Positions 44,996 to 53,998 of a stretch of 64,000 nucleotides of DNA are shown piece by piece. Source of the stretch: Aspidiotus rigidus. Lineage: Eukaryota > Arthropoda > Insecta > Hemiptera > Diaspididae. Under the pieces are notes generated by a model. That model was not told the DNA's origin and did no database searches. It was given only the letters and a program-made list of their open reading frames with translations. The stretch spans positions 1,178,001 through 1,242,000 of the forward strand of contig JAVHKY010000026.1 in the NCBI GenBank assembly GCA_035079385.1. Direction: 5' to 3'. The position numbers were made by a program, and so were the translations under genes. Positions within the stretch are counted from its first letter, which is position 1; each line of letters opens with the position of its first letter.

Positions 44996-46338
44996 TATAT
45001 GTTACAGTTAAAACCCGAAATCAGTAAATTCTAAAATTCACTAGTCAAAACTAGTTGCTACAAATGACTTTAGTCAGAACTAGTTTTGACTAGTTAATTC
45101 TAGAATAAAAAAATTGTTTGAATTTATCAGTAAATTCTAGTTATAACTGAAATGAATTGAAATTGTTCGAGTTCAAAAGGTGATGGTATTTCCAGACATA
45201 CTTCGGCCAAATTGATAGATATTTGGTAGTTCTGCTCAACTTTGAGGATAAGTAGCTCACACTGGAATAAAATATACGAAAAAGTTCTAAATTTTTCTTC
45301 CTTAATTCACACATTAAACCGTACATCATACGAATTCGTCGGTCTATAAACGTTACAAGAGCAAATCTAACAGTGACTAATTGACGCACACCATTCAAGT
45401 ACAAACAAGCTTTGTGAAAAATAAAAATTCAAGGGTGTTGGAGGCTGGAGGCATTTTGTCTCTGGAGGTACCTTGCCTCCGCCTCCAATGAGGCGAAGAT
45501 GGTGAGGATTTAAACCAAGATGTTGGAGGCTGGAGCATTTTGCCTCCGGAGGTACCTTGCTTCCACCTAGAGGCTTGGAGGTGCTTCCAAAGATCCTTTA
45601 GGAGGCACTTTTTTCAACAGTATTCTATTCCTCGAACCCTCATTCAGCCACTTTGATGCTAGCGCTGCTCGGTTCGAAGAAAAGCCAAAGTTTTAAATAC
45701 ACCTTGTGAGTATCATCTGTCATCTGGCAACACTGGTAGGCCAATATGCTACATCTGGTCACACTGATCAACGTTACAAGTGCCTTCGGAGGCGTCTCCA
45801 AAGACGTCTTCGGTTTCTTCGACAGTGCCTCCGGAGGCATTTTCTCCAATCTCAGTAATTGCGCTGGAGGCATTTTGAGGTACTTCCAGAGACATACTTT
45901 GGAGGTCAGAAGACGCCTCCAAACGTGTCCACTGGAGGCAACCGGAGTCGAAGAGTCATTTTCTGTATTCGTTCCGGAGGCCTCTAAAAAAAATTGCTCC
46001 AACACCCTTGATAAAAATGCAATTGCATTTGTACTAGGGAAGAAATTCATTTTACTGATTGGATTCACCCTTCTTGTTTTCACTAGTTAAAACTAGTGTT
46101 CCCCGAAAATCATAATTTCTTCTCTATTTCACTTTTTACTAGTCAATTCTAGTTTTCACTAGTAAAAACTAGTTTTACCTGAAATTATTTAAGTTAAAAC
46201 TAGCTCCAATGCTGAGGGTCACGGTAAATTCTAGAGTTAACTAGTCGAAACTAGTTCTGACTAAAGTCATTTGTGGCAACTAGTTTTGACTAGTGAATTT
46301 TAGAATTTACTGATTTCGGGTTTTAACTGTAACATATA
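44996..46338. mobile_element. 1.3 kb DNA element with ~110-bp terminal inverted repeats
   Basis: The left end TATATGTTACAGTTAAAACC, followed by CGAAATCAGTAAATTCTAAA, matches the reverse complement of the right end over about 110 bp (45001-45112 against 46222-46333). Within each terminus ACTAGT and AACTAGTTTTGACTAGT recur. The flanks allow a TA or ATAT duplication, not distinguishable from the AT-rich termini. The interior holds the GGAGGC array and no transposase motif, so it is non-autonomous. Confidence 0.75.
45430..46010. repeat. GGAGGC/GCCTCC-rich repeat array
   Basis: Repeated TTGGAGGC, GCATTTTG and TGCCTCCGGAGGC palindromes (TCCGGA core). Two overlapping antisense frames of 114 and 147 codons cover it because the motif avoids stops; neither has recognisable domains. 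Confidence 0.65.
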
Positions 46339-47619
46339 CATAGGTATGAATGAAATGGTTATAGAGTATTAATGAAATCAACAACTTTTCCCTGAAAAGA
46401 AAATAAATATACAATTATAGATTCGTGAGTATGATTTAATTACATTTGAAGAAAAATTCACTCAGTAGTTTGAAAGTGCTTGAAATGACAATGAAGCAAA
46501 GCTGAAAGTCGAAATCTAAGCCAAAGTAATACTGTAGAAATGTAGAAATGAATTGGAAGTACATGGATGTAGTATTAGTAACGTACAAATGTATGACTTT
46601 TCGTAATGTATACGTAAGGTGAAGAGGGGGGGGGGTGGGAGGAAAGGTGAAGATGCGATATTTTTTTTCAACATTTGCCACTGATAACCAAAATTGAGAA
46701 GAAATTTGAACCCACTGTAGCGCGTTAGACCAGGAAGAGGAGCAGTAGATAGGTAGGCTATGTACTGATCTTGAACAAATAAGCACATCAATTTCTATTT
46801 GTAAATTTTATCTATTCCTCAAGTTTCTGTAGTGTCACAAAAAATATTTTAATTTAAAATACGAATAGATTGACGCTCGTTTGGTGAACGTAGATTCAAG
46901 TTATTTTATCGCGTGTCGCGCGCGTTTGCGTGGCCGCTGGTGGTCGTTCTCCCTGTCTCGCTCGTCTTCTTTCATTCTCTTTCTATTTTCGTCCGACGGT
47001 TTTCCCTGTGTCTTATTCAGTCCGGCTCGCACCACTTCTTTGTTCTATGCTCTGATTTTTCTGTGAAAATGCGTAAAAGCAGTAAAATAATTTGTGCGGG
47101 AGGTATCAGTTTCTTTGGGAATTAGACATTGGGGTGATACGAGCCTACATCTGGCGTATTAGACGGAGATTCGGAAGACAGCAGATGTTATTTCAAAAAA
47201 TTCGATTGTGCATAGGCCTAGGCTAGTTCAATCCGACTGTTGAGCACAGTGTTGCCACAGTTCTCACTCGATAACCTGCTACACTTACGATTAAATAAAT
47301 TTGATGTATGACAAAGATTACCACGCGTGGTATTTTTATTGAATCTGAGTAAGAAAATCAACGTATTATGACCTTGTGGATTCAACCGTAGTTGAACATA
47401 TATTCAAAAGTAAGGAAATATTGATTATTATGATTAGGTACCTATTTCTTTCTCTCTCAGTCAAACATGTGCGATGTCGGTATCCCATGATTGACGTAAA
47501 CATCATGTGATAATCGGTCACTCTCCCGAGAATAACAACGAATACTTCACATAGTACGTGCATTCTCATATTTTCAATCATCGCGAGATACAACTAGTGC
47601 GTTTGTGACGTTCTTCAAA
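46339..47619. other. Intergenic, upstream of the secreted-protein gene
   Basis: A GC-rich, CpG-containing pyrimidine block (46905-47060) followed by ATGCGTAAAAGCAG looks like a leader of some transcript, but the frame stops after 18 codons. No family was recognised. Confidence 0.35.
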
Positions 47620-48213
47620 ATGTATAAAAAAATTTTGTTTGGTGTCGGCCTATTCGTTATTTTAATTCATATTGGAGTTACCGGTCCGACAGGAACTGGC
47701 GATGACGATGGAAGTCTGGACGGACGCAGCTTTGAAAACTATATGAACTTGCGGATCGAATTTACATCGAATACGTCAGGGTTAAGTACCAAGTTTAAAG
47801 CCGAAATTAACACAAACCCCAAACCGAAAAAGGTCAGACAGAATAATTTGTTCTTCAATAATACTCAAATAGTGCGACTTGATTATTGCTTAAAGAAAGA
47901 TCGAGAAGGCGGTCTCATTAACAATCATATTGATGTATTTTCATATCCGTACCCTGATATCGTTCCTTCAGCTGAAATATTGATTTCAGCTGAAACATTG
48001 ATTTCGAAGCTCCATTTCGTTTCTGATAAGGTGCAAAAAACCGTGACCGCGGTACTGACAAATCGGGTAAACAAAATACCGATGGTAAGAGATCTTCCAT
48101 TACTAGAATGGTTTTACATTTGCGTCATGATAAATAACCACGTCAATTTCGATTATGATGAAGAAGGAATACATGAAATTATTATAATTTGTAATCGGGT
48201 AGGATTAGTATAA
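47620..48213 (+). CDS. Putative secreted protein, lineage-specific family member 1
   Basis: I do not recognise a known family. The start is the ATG at 47620 (MYKKILFGVGLFVILIHIG), which opens a classic signal peptide of about 20 residues; an upstream GTG is not a plausible start. The mature part (about 175 residues) begins acidic (GDDDGSLDG), has an N-glycosylation sequon (NNTQ), few cysteines (in DYC, ICVM and ICNR) and ends GLV. It is intronless in this reading. The segment NLRIEFTS through KLHFV aligns with TLTVHFTS through FLRVCV of the gene at 52267-52869, including shared Lys/Pro-rich, NN-N and EI spacing, so I infer paralogy. A ~190-bp part is duplicated at 53429-56013. Secretion is likely; its role is unknown. 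Confidence 0.6.
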   Translation: MYKKILFGVGLFVILIHIGVTGPTGTGDDDGSLDGRSFENYMNLRIEFTSNTSGLSTKFKAEINTNPKPKKVRQNNLFFNNTQIVRLDYCLKKDREGGLINNHIDVFSYPYPDIVPSAEILISAETLISKLHFVSDKVQKTVTAVLTNRVNKIPMVRDLPLLEWFYICVMINNHVNFDYDEEGIHEIIIICNRVGLV

Positions 48214-48912
48214 TTGTAAGGTCGTTAGTATGTTTTACTTATCTGTAGCTTAAGCAGGAAATATTATACGTGTGATAGTGATGATGATAATAATAATTTT
48301 TTATGTGGCTTTTCTATGTGGGTGAATTCACCCATCTATTTTTTTACGTGGGCGAATATTCATCCACGCACCCACCTAAGTCAGCGCCTATGGGTACACG
48401 TACAACAGCTGTTTACTAGGTATTTTATTAATAATTTTTGAATCTATATAATGTCGTATTTTATTTTAGCATTTTGTGTTTAACAATTATAATAATGCAC
48501 GGATACGGCTACTGCGGGACGCACTTTTTTTTATTGAGTAATCACGATCGGTTTCGCAGACATACTCTGCCGTATCTTTCTGAAGTCTCCAAGCGAACAT
48601 GTGTTCAATTATATCTTTAAGATACTATATAGTACAAAATGGAATGAGCTTAATGTTGAATAAAATATTACTTAGTGAGCAAAACCGACTTTTCATAAAT
48701 TATGCAATAAGTTATGTTCTACATATAGGCTATCATCAGTAAGTACCTAATGCACATGCCTACAATAATTTACGGGAATTTCTCTAGTGAAACCTAAATA
48801 CATACATATATCGGTACCTATACAATCATATATATACACGAACCTACTCGGAAAACTAGTCTAATGGTGAAAGAAATTCATTTTTAGGCAAGAGGTTACA
48901 TATGACCTAGGA

Positions 48913-51428
48913 CAGCGGTTCCCAACCTGTGGTACGCGTACCACTGGTGGTACGCGAAGGAATTTCAGGTGGTACGCGAAGAGGATGAAAAAGTAAAGCA
49001 CGAGATCGAGAAATTACATACTCAGATGGGGAAAAAATTGAAAAAATTAAAAACGTACATAAAAAAAGAAATGAAAATACCTATACATAAAAATACACCT
49101 TATAATCTCCTTCCTACAGAAGTACCTCCCTAAAACGTATTTATCCGTCGTTGCAATATTATGTGCTTGCAGCTTTTAACTAGACCTCGATATACCTAAC
49201 TCTGTTCGATCTGTATACAGTCTATACACGACTGAACTCGTTGGTGTTGTAGGTATCGTATCATATACGTACCACTTGCCTACTGGTTTATCATTTTTCG
49301 ATAGTACTCATTCAATGCACCTATTATCCAGACGTACCAGTACCAACTCGTGTAGATACCTACCTATTTTTATTTACGATTATTGTGCATCGAAAGTAAT
49401 GAAGAGATCGCGAGAGGCTACCGACTATCCAAATGCAGATGGAAGAGCGAAGAAACACAAGGGTCACCCAGTTCGTAAGTACGACAGTCAATACTTAAAC
49501 TACGGCTTGACCGTCAAAGCAGGCTCAGAAGATTCGATCCCACTTCCTCAATGTGTCATTTGCAAAGAAGTATTGTCAAATCAAAGCCTGAAGCCTTCTC
49601 TACTGAAGCGTCACCAACTGTCCAGGCATGCAGAAACGGAGAATCAACCTACAGACTTTTTCCAAAGGAAACTGTCCTCTTTCAGAGGGGAAGCAAAACG
49701 TATGACCACCTTCACGAATTTTAATGCAGGGTTGGTAAAAGCTTCATACGCGGCAAGTCTATTGATTGCTAAAGATGGGAAACCGCATACAATTGGTGAG
49801 ACGCTTATTTTACCTGCTGCAAAAGAATTAGTACGTTTTGTTCTAGGAGAGAAAGCTGCGAAGGACTTGGAGAAAGTGTCCTTGTCAAACAATACTGTCA
49901 GAAGAAGAATTTATGACATGTCATCTAATGTTGAGGAGGAATTGGTTGTACGTTTGCAGAATTGTCAATTCTTCGCCCTTCAATTCGACGAGAGCACTGA
50001 TGTTTCGAACATGGCTCAATTAATGGTCTTCGTACGTTTCGATTTTTGTGGTGATATTGATGAAGAGTTCTTATTCTGCACGCCTTTAAAAACTAACACT
50101 ACAGGTGAAATTATTTTTGGAACCATCGATGATTACTTGACCAAAATAAAACTGTCATGGAATAAATGCGTTGGTGCTTGCACAGACGGAGCGAAAGCTA
50201 TGACGGGGAGGCTGAAGGGGGTAGCAACGAGGATAAGGAGTATCGCCCCGTTGTGCATGACGACCCATTGCGTGATCCATCGCGAAGCATTAGCTGCGGC
50301 AAAGTTGCCCGAACGATTGAAAAATGTGCTTCAAGACGCTGTGAAAGTTGTGAACCTCATCAAAGCAAGACCCTTAAATTCAAGGTTATTCGCAGAATTG
50401 TGTCACGAAATCGGTAGTGATCATCATAGCCTCCTCCTCCATACCGAGGTGCGATGGCTAAGTCGCGGGAAAGTACTGCTACGGTTATTTGAGCTCAGAC
50501 ATGAAGTTTTATTATTCCTTAACGACGTCAACAGCGACAAGAGGTCATTATTTCTTGATGAAGACTGGCTCTCAAGATTAGCCTACCTTGCAGACATATT
50601 TACTCGATTAAACAACCTGAATGTAAATCTGCAAGGCCGAAGTAGGACTGTATTTAATGCTAGTGATAATATCAATGCATTCAAAAGAAAGCTGGATCTG
50701 TTGATCTCTCAAGTCTCTAAGCACAATTTATCTTCATTACCGACAATAACGGAGTTTTGGCGAGATAATGAAATCACATTCGAAGCTACTGTAATGGGAG
50801 ACATTTTGGAACATCTGCAGAAACTGAAAGCCAACATTGTTCAATATTTCCCGGATGACCACGCAACGATGAAATGGATCAACAATCCCTTCGACGACAG
50901 CTACATTACGGAAATTCCAGAAACAGTGACGGAAAAAGAGTCTTTCATTGACTTGACAAGCGATTCAGCATTGAAAAGTGCTTTCAAAGAAAAGGGTCCT
51001 GCACGATTCTGGTTGGACGTACGTGAAGAATTTCCTACACTGTGTACCCAAGCGTTAAAATTGTTGATTCCATTTGCTTCGACTTACCTGTGTGAGAGTG
51101 CTTTTTCTCATTTATTGTACATTAAAAATAAATATAGAAACAAATTGGAGGTGGAGGACGATTTAAGACTCAAAGTATCGAATATTTGTCCCGATATTAA
51201 CGCGCTTGTCCAAGCAAAGCAAGTTCAACCGTCGCATTAAACTTTGAAATATTGTACAAGTGTACCTGTGTAGCTGTAATGCCGTATAGCTGTAGTGATG
51301 AACCGTAATAGAAAAATTACATAATATTATACCTACTTTGTTTTTTAGTTCAAATTTTTCTTGGTGGTACGCGAAAATTTTCCAGAATCAAAAGTGGTAC
51401 GCGGACTGAAAAAGGTTGGGAACCGCTG
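48913..51428 (+). mobile_element. Complete hAT transposon (ZBED5/Buster-like) with 8-bp target duplication
   Basis: Terminal inverted repeats CAGCGGTTCCCAACCT (16 of 16) bound 2516 bp. The target duplication ACCTAGGA is perfect on both sides (48905-48912 and 51429-51436). Next to the ends are subterminal GGTACGCG / CGCGTACC motifs, three on the left and two on the right, likely transposase-binding sites. The single long ORF inside is uninterrupted, so the copy looks recent and may be functional. Confidence 0.95.
49399..51240 (+). CDS. hAT transposase with BED zinc finger
   Basis: The transposase would cut at the terminal repeats and insert with an 8-bp stagger, acting in the nucleus. I prefer the Met at 49399 (MKRSREATDY, basic, 613 residues) over the upstream Met at 49276, whose extra 41 residues read like leader. 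A BED-type finger is seen: CVICKEV...KRHQLSRH (C-x2-C, H-x4-H). Next comes the RNase H-like core: FDESTDVSN (about 49986, first Asp), CTDGAKAM (about 50178, second Asp), HCVIHREALAA, TEVRWLSRGKV (about 50442) and the C-terminal YLCESAFS with the catalytic Glu (about 51085), inside the hAT dimerisation region. All expected residues are present and no stop or frameshift is seen. The family is shared with domesticated ZBED5-like genes, but terminal repeats here argue for a transposon. Confidence 0.93.
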   Translation: MKRSREATDYPNADGRAKKHKGHPVRKYDSQYLNYGLTVKAGSEDSIPLPQCVICKEVLSNQSLKPSLLKRHQLSRHAETENQPTDFFQRKLSSFRGEAKRMTTFTNFNAGLVKASYAASLLIAKDGKPHTIGETLILPAAKELVRFVLGEKAAKDLEKVSLSNNTVRRRIYDMSSNVEEELVVRLQNCQFFALQFDESTDVSNMAQLMVFVRFDFCGDIDEEFLFCTPLKTNTTGEIIFGTIDDYLTKIKLSWNKCVGACTDGAKAMTGRLKGVATRIRSIAPLCMTTHCVIHREALAAAKLPERLKNVLQDAVKVVNLIKARPLNSRLFAELCHEIGSDHHSLLLHTEVRWLSRGKVLLRLFELRHEVLLFLNDVNSDKRSLFLDEDWLSRLAYLADIFTRLNNLNVNLQGRSRTVFNASDNINAFKRKLDLLISQVSKHNLSSLPTITEFWRDNEITFEATVMGDILEHLQKLKANIVQYFPDDHATMKWINNPFDDSYITEIPETVTEKESFIDLTSDSALKSAFKEKGPARFWLDVREEFPTLCTQALKLLIPFASTYLCESAFSHLLYIKNKYRNKLEVEDDLRLKVSNICPDINALVQAKQVQPSH

Positions 51429-51694
51429 ACCTAGGATGATCGCAAGAGGCTAACGAGAATTGTCGATACCTGCTCTAGTACCGTATTATACTTGATACTT
51501 GCACGAGTTATTAAAGTATCCATTTTTTTGGGTGGCAACGGAGGCTATGGGTAAATTATTGTGCGGAAAAGGCCGAAATTTGCAGTCAAATTAATTACAA
51601 ACCTTGCAAGAAAAAAAGTTTTGTTTATTGAAAAACTCACGCGTTTGCCGATACTATTTCTAGATAACGGAACATTTTCCTACGGGTATGGTTT

Positions 51695-52284
51695 TGTAGC
51701 GCATTGCGTCATAGGTAAACTCGCGGATACTCTGTGCAGTCACCTTTATAAACGCTGGACAAAGTATTTTACCCTATATCGTCCTCGGCCGGCCTGTCTA
51801 TTTTTGATGCTTATCTACGGATAGGTAATTATGAACCGCAAAAGTGGTGGAGGCGCCGGGTACTCCCTTGGAAATGCGTCAGTTCTCCAAGAATCCGAAC
51901 GGTAAGACCCACGTGGCACTAGTAGTGAGGAGAACTGCTGAATCAATCATATTCAGGAACGTTGTTCATACTTAGTATTATCCGCTACGAGCATTCAATG
52001 TCAATTCCTCAGACGTGCAAGCATATCATATGTAATCCATTCCTCTGCAAGCCACTACAAGCCTCTGCAAGCAAGCCATTAATATGCCTCTGCTAATCAT
52101 TCAAAGCCTCTGCACGCCAACGCTCCGCTTCCAAGGGGGGGAGACCTGTAGCGAATTGCGTCATAGGTAAACTCGCAGATACTCTGTGCAGTCACCTTTA
52201 TAAACGCTGGACAAAGTGTTTTACCCTATATCGTCCTCGGCCGGCCTGTCTATTTTTGATGCTTATCTACGGATAGGTAATTAA
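51695..52284 (+). mobile_element. Short LTR (TRIM-like) element
   Basis: Two ~137-bp direct repeats (51695-51831 and 52147-52283) start TGTAGCG(C/A)ATTGCGTC and end GGATAGGTAATTA, differing at a handful of bases. Each has a CTTTATAAACG promoter-like box. After the first comes a TGG-rich stretch (TGGTGGAGGCGCCGGG), a candidate primer-binding site. Before the second is a polypurine tract AAGGGGGGGAGA. The interior (315 bp) has no coding capacity. A GTTT target duplication flanks it. It would depend on another retrotransposon. Confidence 0.75.
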
Positions 52285-52869
52285 GTTTAACTCTGTCACA
52301 GTGTATAAAAACCCATAATTTATCTCTTCTTTCAAAAAACACGGTCGAAGTCCGCATTTATGGGCATAACAAATACCGCGCACGTTATTCATGAGATCTG
52401 CAGGGTGTCGGGAAGTTATCACTGGCAAAACAGCATCTTGATAGCCATCACTAGGTCGACGCACACACACACGAAGAAATTCAATTTCGGCAGCATTCAA
52501 GAAGATAGCATAATGATCCCATTCGAACAAAACTTGAACTTCTATCGTTCCCTCTATACGTGAACCATGTTTTACTCGGAACACGGATGTTACATTATTT
52601 TCGCTATTCAAAATTCTTCTATTGTCCTTAAACTCAGGTTTTGGGACGACATAATCATCATTCACATTAAACGTACCATTGACTGTCCATGAAGTGAAGT
52701 GAACAGTTAGAGTCCATATTCGATCAGTAGTGTTTGACTCTTCGATCATCTCTGAATACTCATCAAGGTCTCCAACATTCGTAATACAGATATTTGATGT
52801 TACTCTCAACGGTTCCATCGATGTGAAGAGAATTAGACTCACCATCAGCATTCCCGATAATTGCACCAT
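52267..52869 (-). CDS. Putative secreted protein, lineage-specific family member 2 (3' end replaced by LTR)
   Basis: Unknown family. Start at the ATG at 52869 (MVQLSGMLMVSLILFTSM), which gives a signal peptide; the mature part is about 180 residues, 200 in total. It has sequons NTT, NGT and NVT, and a Cys-rich C-terminal part (CYAHKCGLRPC). HFTSW, PKPEF, NN-T and AEIEFLRVCV align with the gene at 47620-48213, in the same order and spacing. The final codons after ELN (LITYP and stop) lie inside the LTR of the TRIM-like element. In the uninterrupted flank beyond that element the frame would continue 17 more codons (HTRRKMFRYLE...) to TGA followed by AATAAA at about 51624-51629. So the C-terminus was changed by the insertion; whether it still works is open. 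Confidence 0.6.
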   Translation of the reverse strand: MVQLSGMLMVSLILFTSMEPLRVTSNICITNVGDLDEYSEMIEESNTTDRIWTLTVHFTSWTVNGTFNVNDDYVVPKPEFKDNRRILNSENNVTSVFRVKHGSRIEGTIEVQVLFEWDHYAIFLNAAEIEFLRVCVRRPSDGYQDAVLPVITSRHPADLMNNVRGICYAHKCGLRPCFLKEEINYGFLYTVTELNLITYP

Positions 52870-53428
52870 TTTCACCGTATTAGAAATTTTTGCAGTAATA
52901 TTAAAAATTTTTACAATTTTTTAATGTGTAGAACGATTTTACTCATCAAGTTAAAGGTAGGATTCACATTCTAAAACGATCGATGAGATGTTTTTCTCTC
53001 CTATGGGTACCAGTATACGGACGTATACTCTTGTAACAGTATAGAGTATATGTCAGTCATCGCGTATACTCGACAGCGTTGGACCGGTACAACATACCTA
53101 TATTGTTAGGGGATAGACGACATAGTAGGAGCGCACAGCGCACATACGAGAGAATTGACTTTATGGTGTTCAGCACAAAAATGTACCCGCTAAATGTCTG
53201 GTTCAGAGACATAGCACGAACCAGTTCAACGGCGAGTGTGAAACAGGGTCGACACGCTCGGAATATAAAAGGAACTAGCGGCTGCCGCTAGCAAAATGAG
53301 TACCAATTTTGGAATAAGAAATTAATTTTTTTCGACAAAAATTTTCTGAAAAAAAAAATGATCAAAAACGACGCGGCAATTCACTAATACTAAAGGATAC
53401 CTTTCTATTTACCAACAAAAAGACCAAA

Positions 53429-53570
53429 ATATGATTGTTAATGAGACCGCCTTCTCGATCTTTATTTAAGCAATAATCAAGTCGCACTATTTGAGTATTA
53501 TTGAAGAACAAATTATTCTGTCTGACCTTTTTCGGTTTGGGGTTCGTGTTAATTTCGGCTTTAAACTTGG

Positions 53571-53575
<5 letters not shown>
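53429..53575 (-). pseudogene. Fragment of a copy of the secreted-protein gene (3' part)
   Basis: Reverse complement nearly identical to 47785-47932 of the gene at 47620-48213 (GTACCAAGTTTAAAGCCGAA, GGTCAGACAGAATAATTTG). It stops matching after AACAATCATATT. Its 5' continuation lies on the far side of the LINE at 55973-56013. Confidence 0.85.
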
Positions 53576-53615
<40 letters not shown>

Positions 53616-53724
53616 ATTTAAATTTAAACATTACATTTAGTCATGAGAGTTGGGTGGGTTTTACCATGGTTTTTCCCCACCCCTCTCATGACGAGTTCGA
53701 AATACACTGTATAACTATACTTAA

Positions 53725-53911
53725 CTCTACCTATTGAAAGAGGGTATGACTTCTGTTTTTATTTAATTTTACTTATTTTATTATCTTATCTATTTATTAA
53801 TTTAATTTAATTTTATTTATTTATTTATTTTTATTTTATTTTATTTTTTATTTTATTTATTTATTTATTTATTTTTATTTTTTTATTATTATTATTATTA
53901 TTTTATTTATT

Positions 53912-53962
<51 letters not shown>

Positions 53963-53975
53963 TTTTTTTTTTTCT
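53725..53975. repeat. TTTA / TTA low-complexity tract
   Basis: ATTT and ATT units forming the 3' UTR of the minus-strand LINE. It includes a long (TTA)n run at 53921-53960. Confidence 0.9.
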
Positions 53976-53998
53976 TTTTCCTTCCTTCTCCTCTCAGT

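Noticed and set aside
45640..46090. Antisense pair of frames of 147 and 114 codons
   Set aside because: They lie in the GGAGGC array, which lacks stops on both strands; no domain visible.
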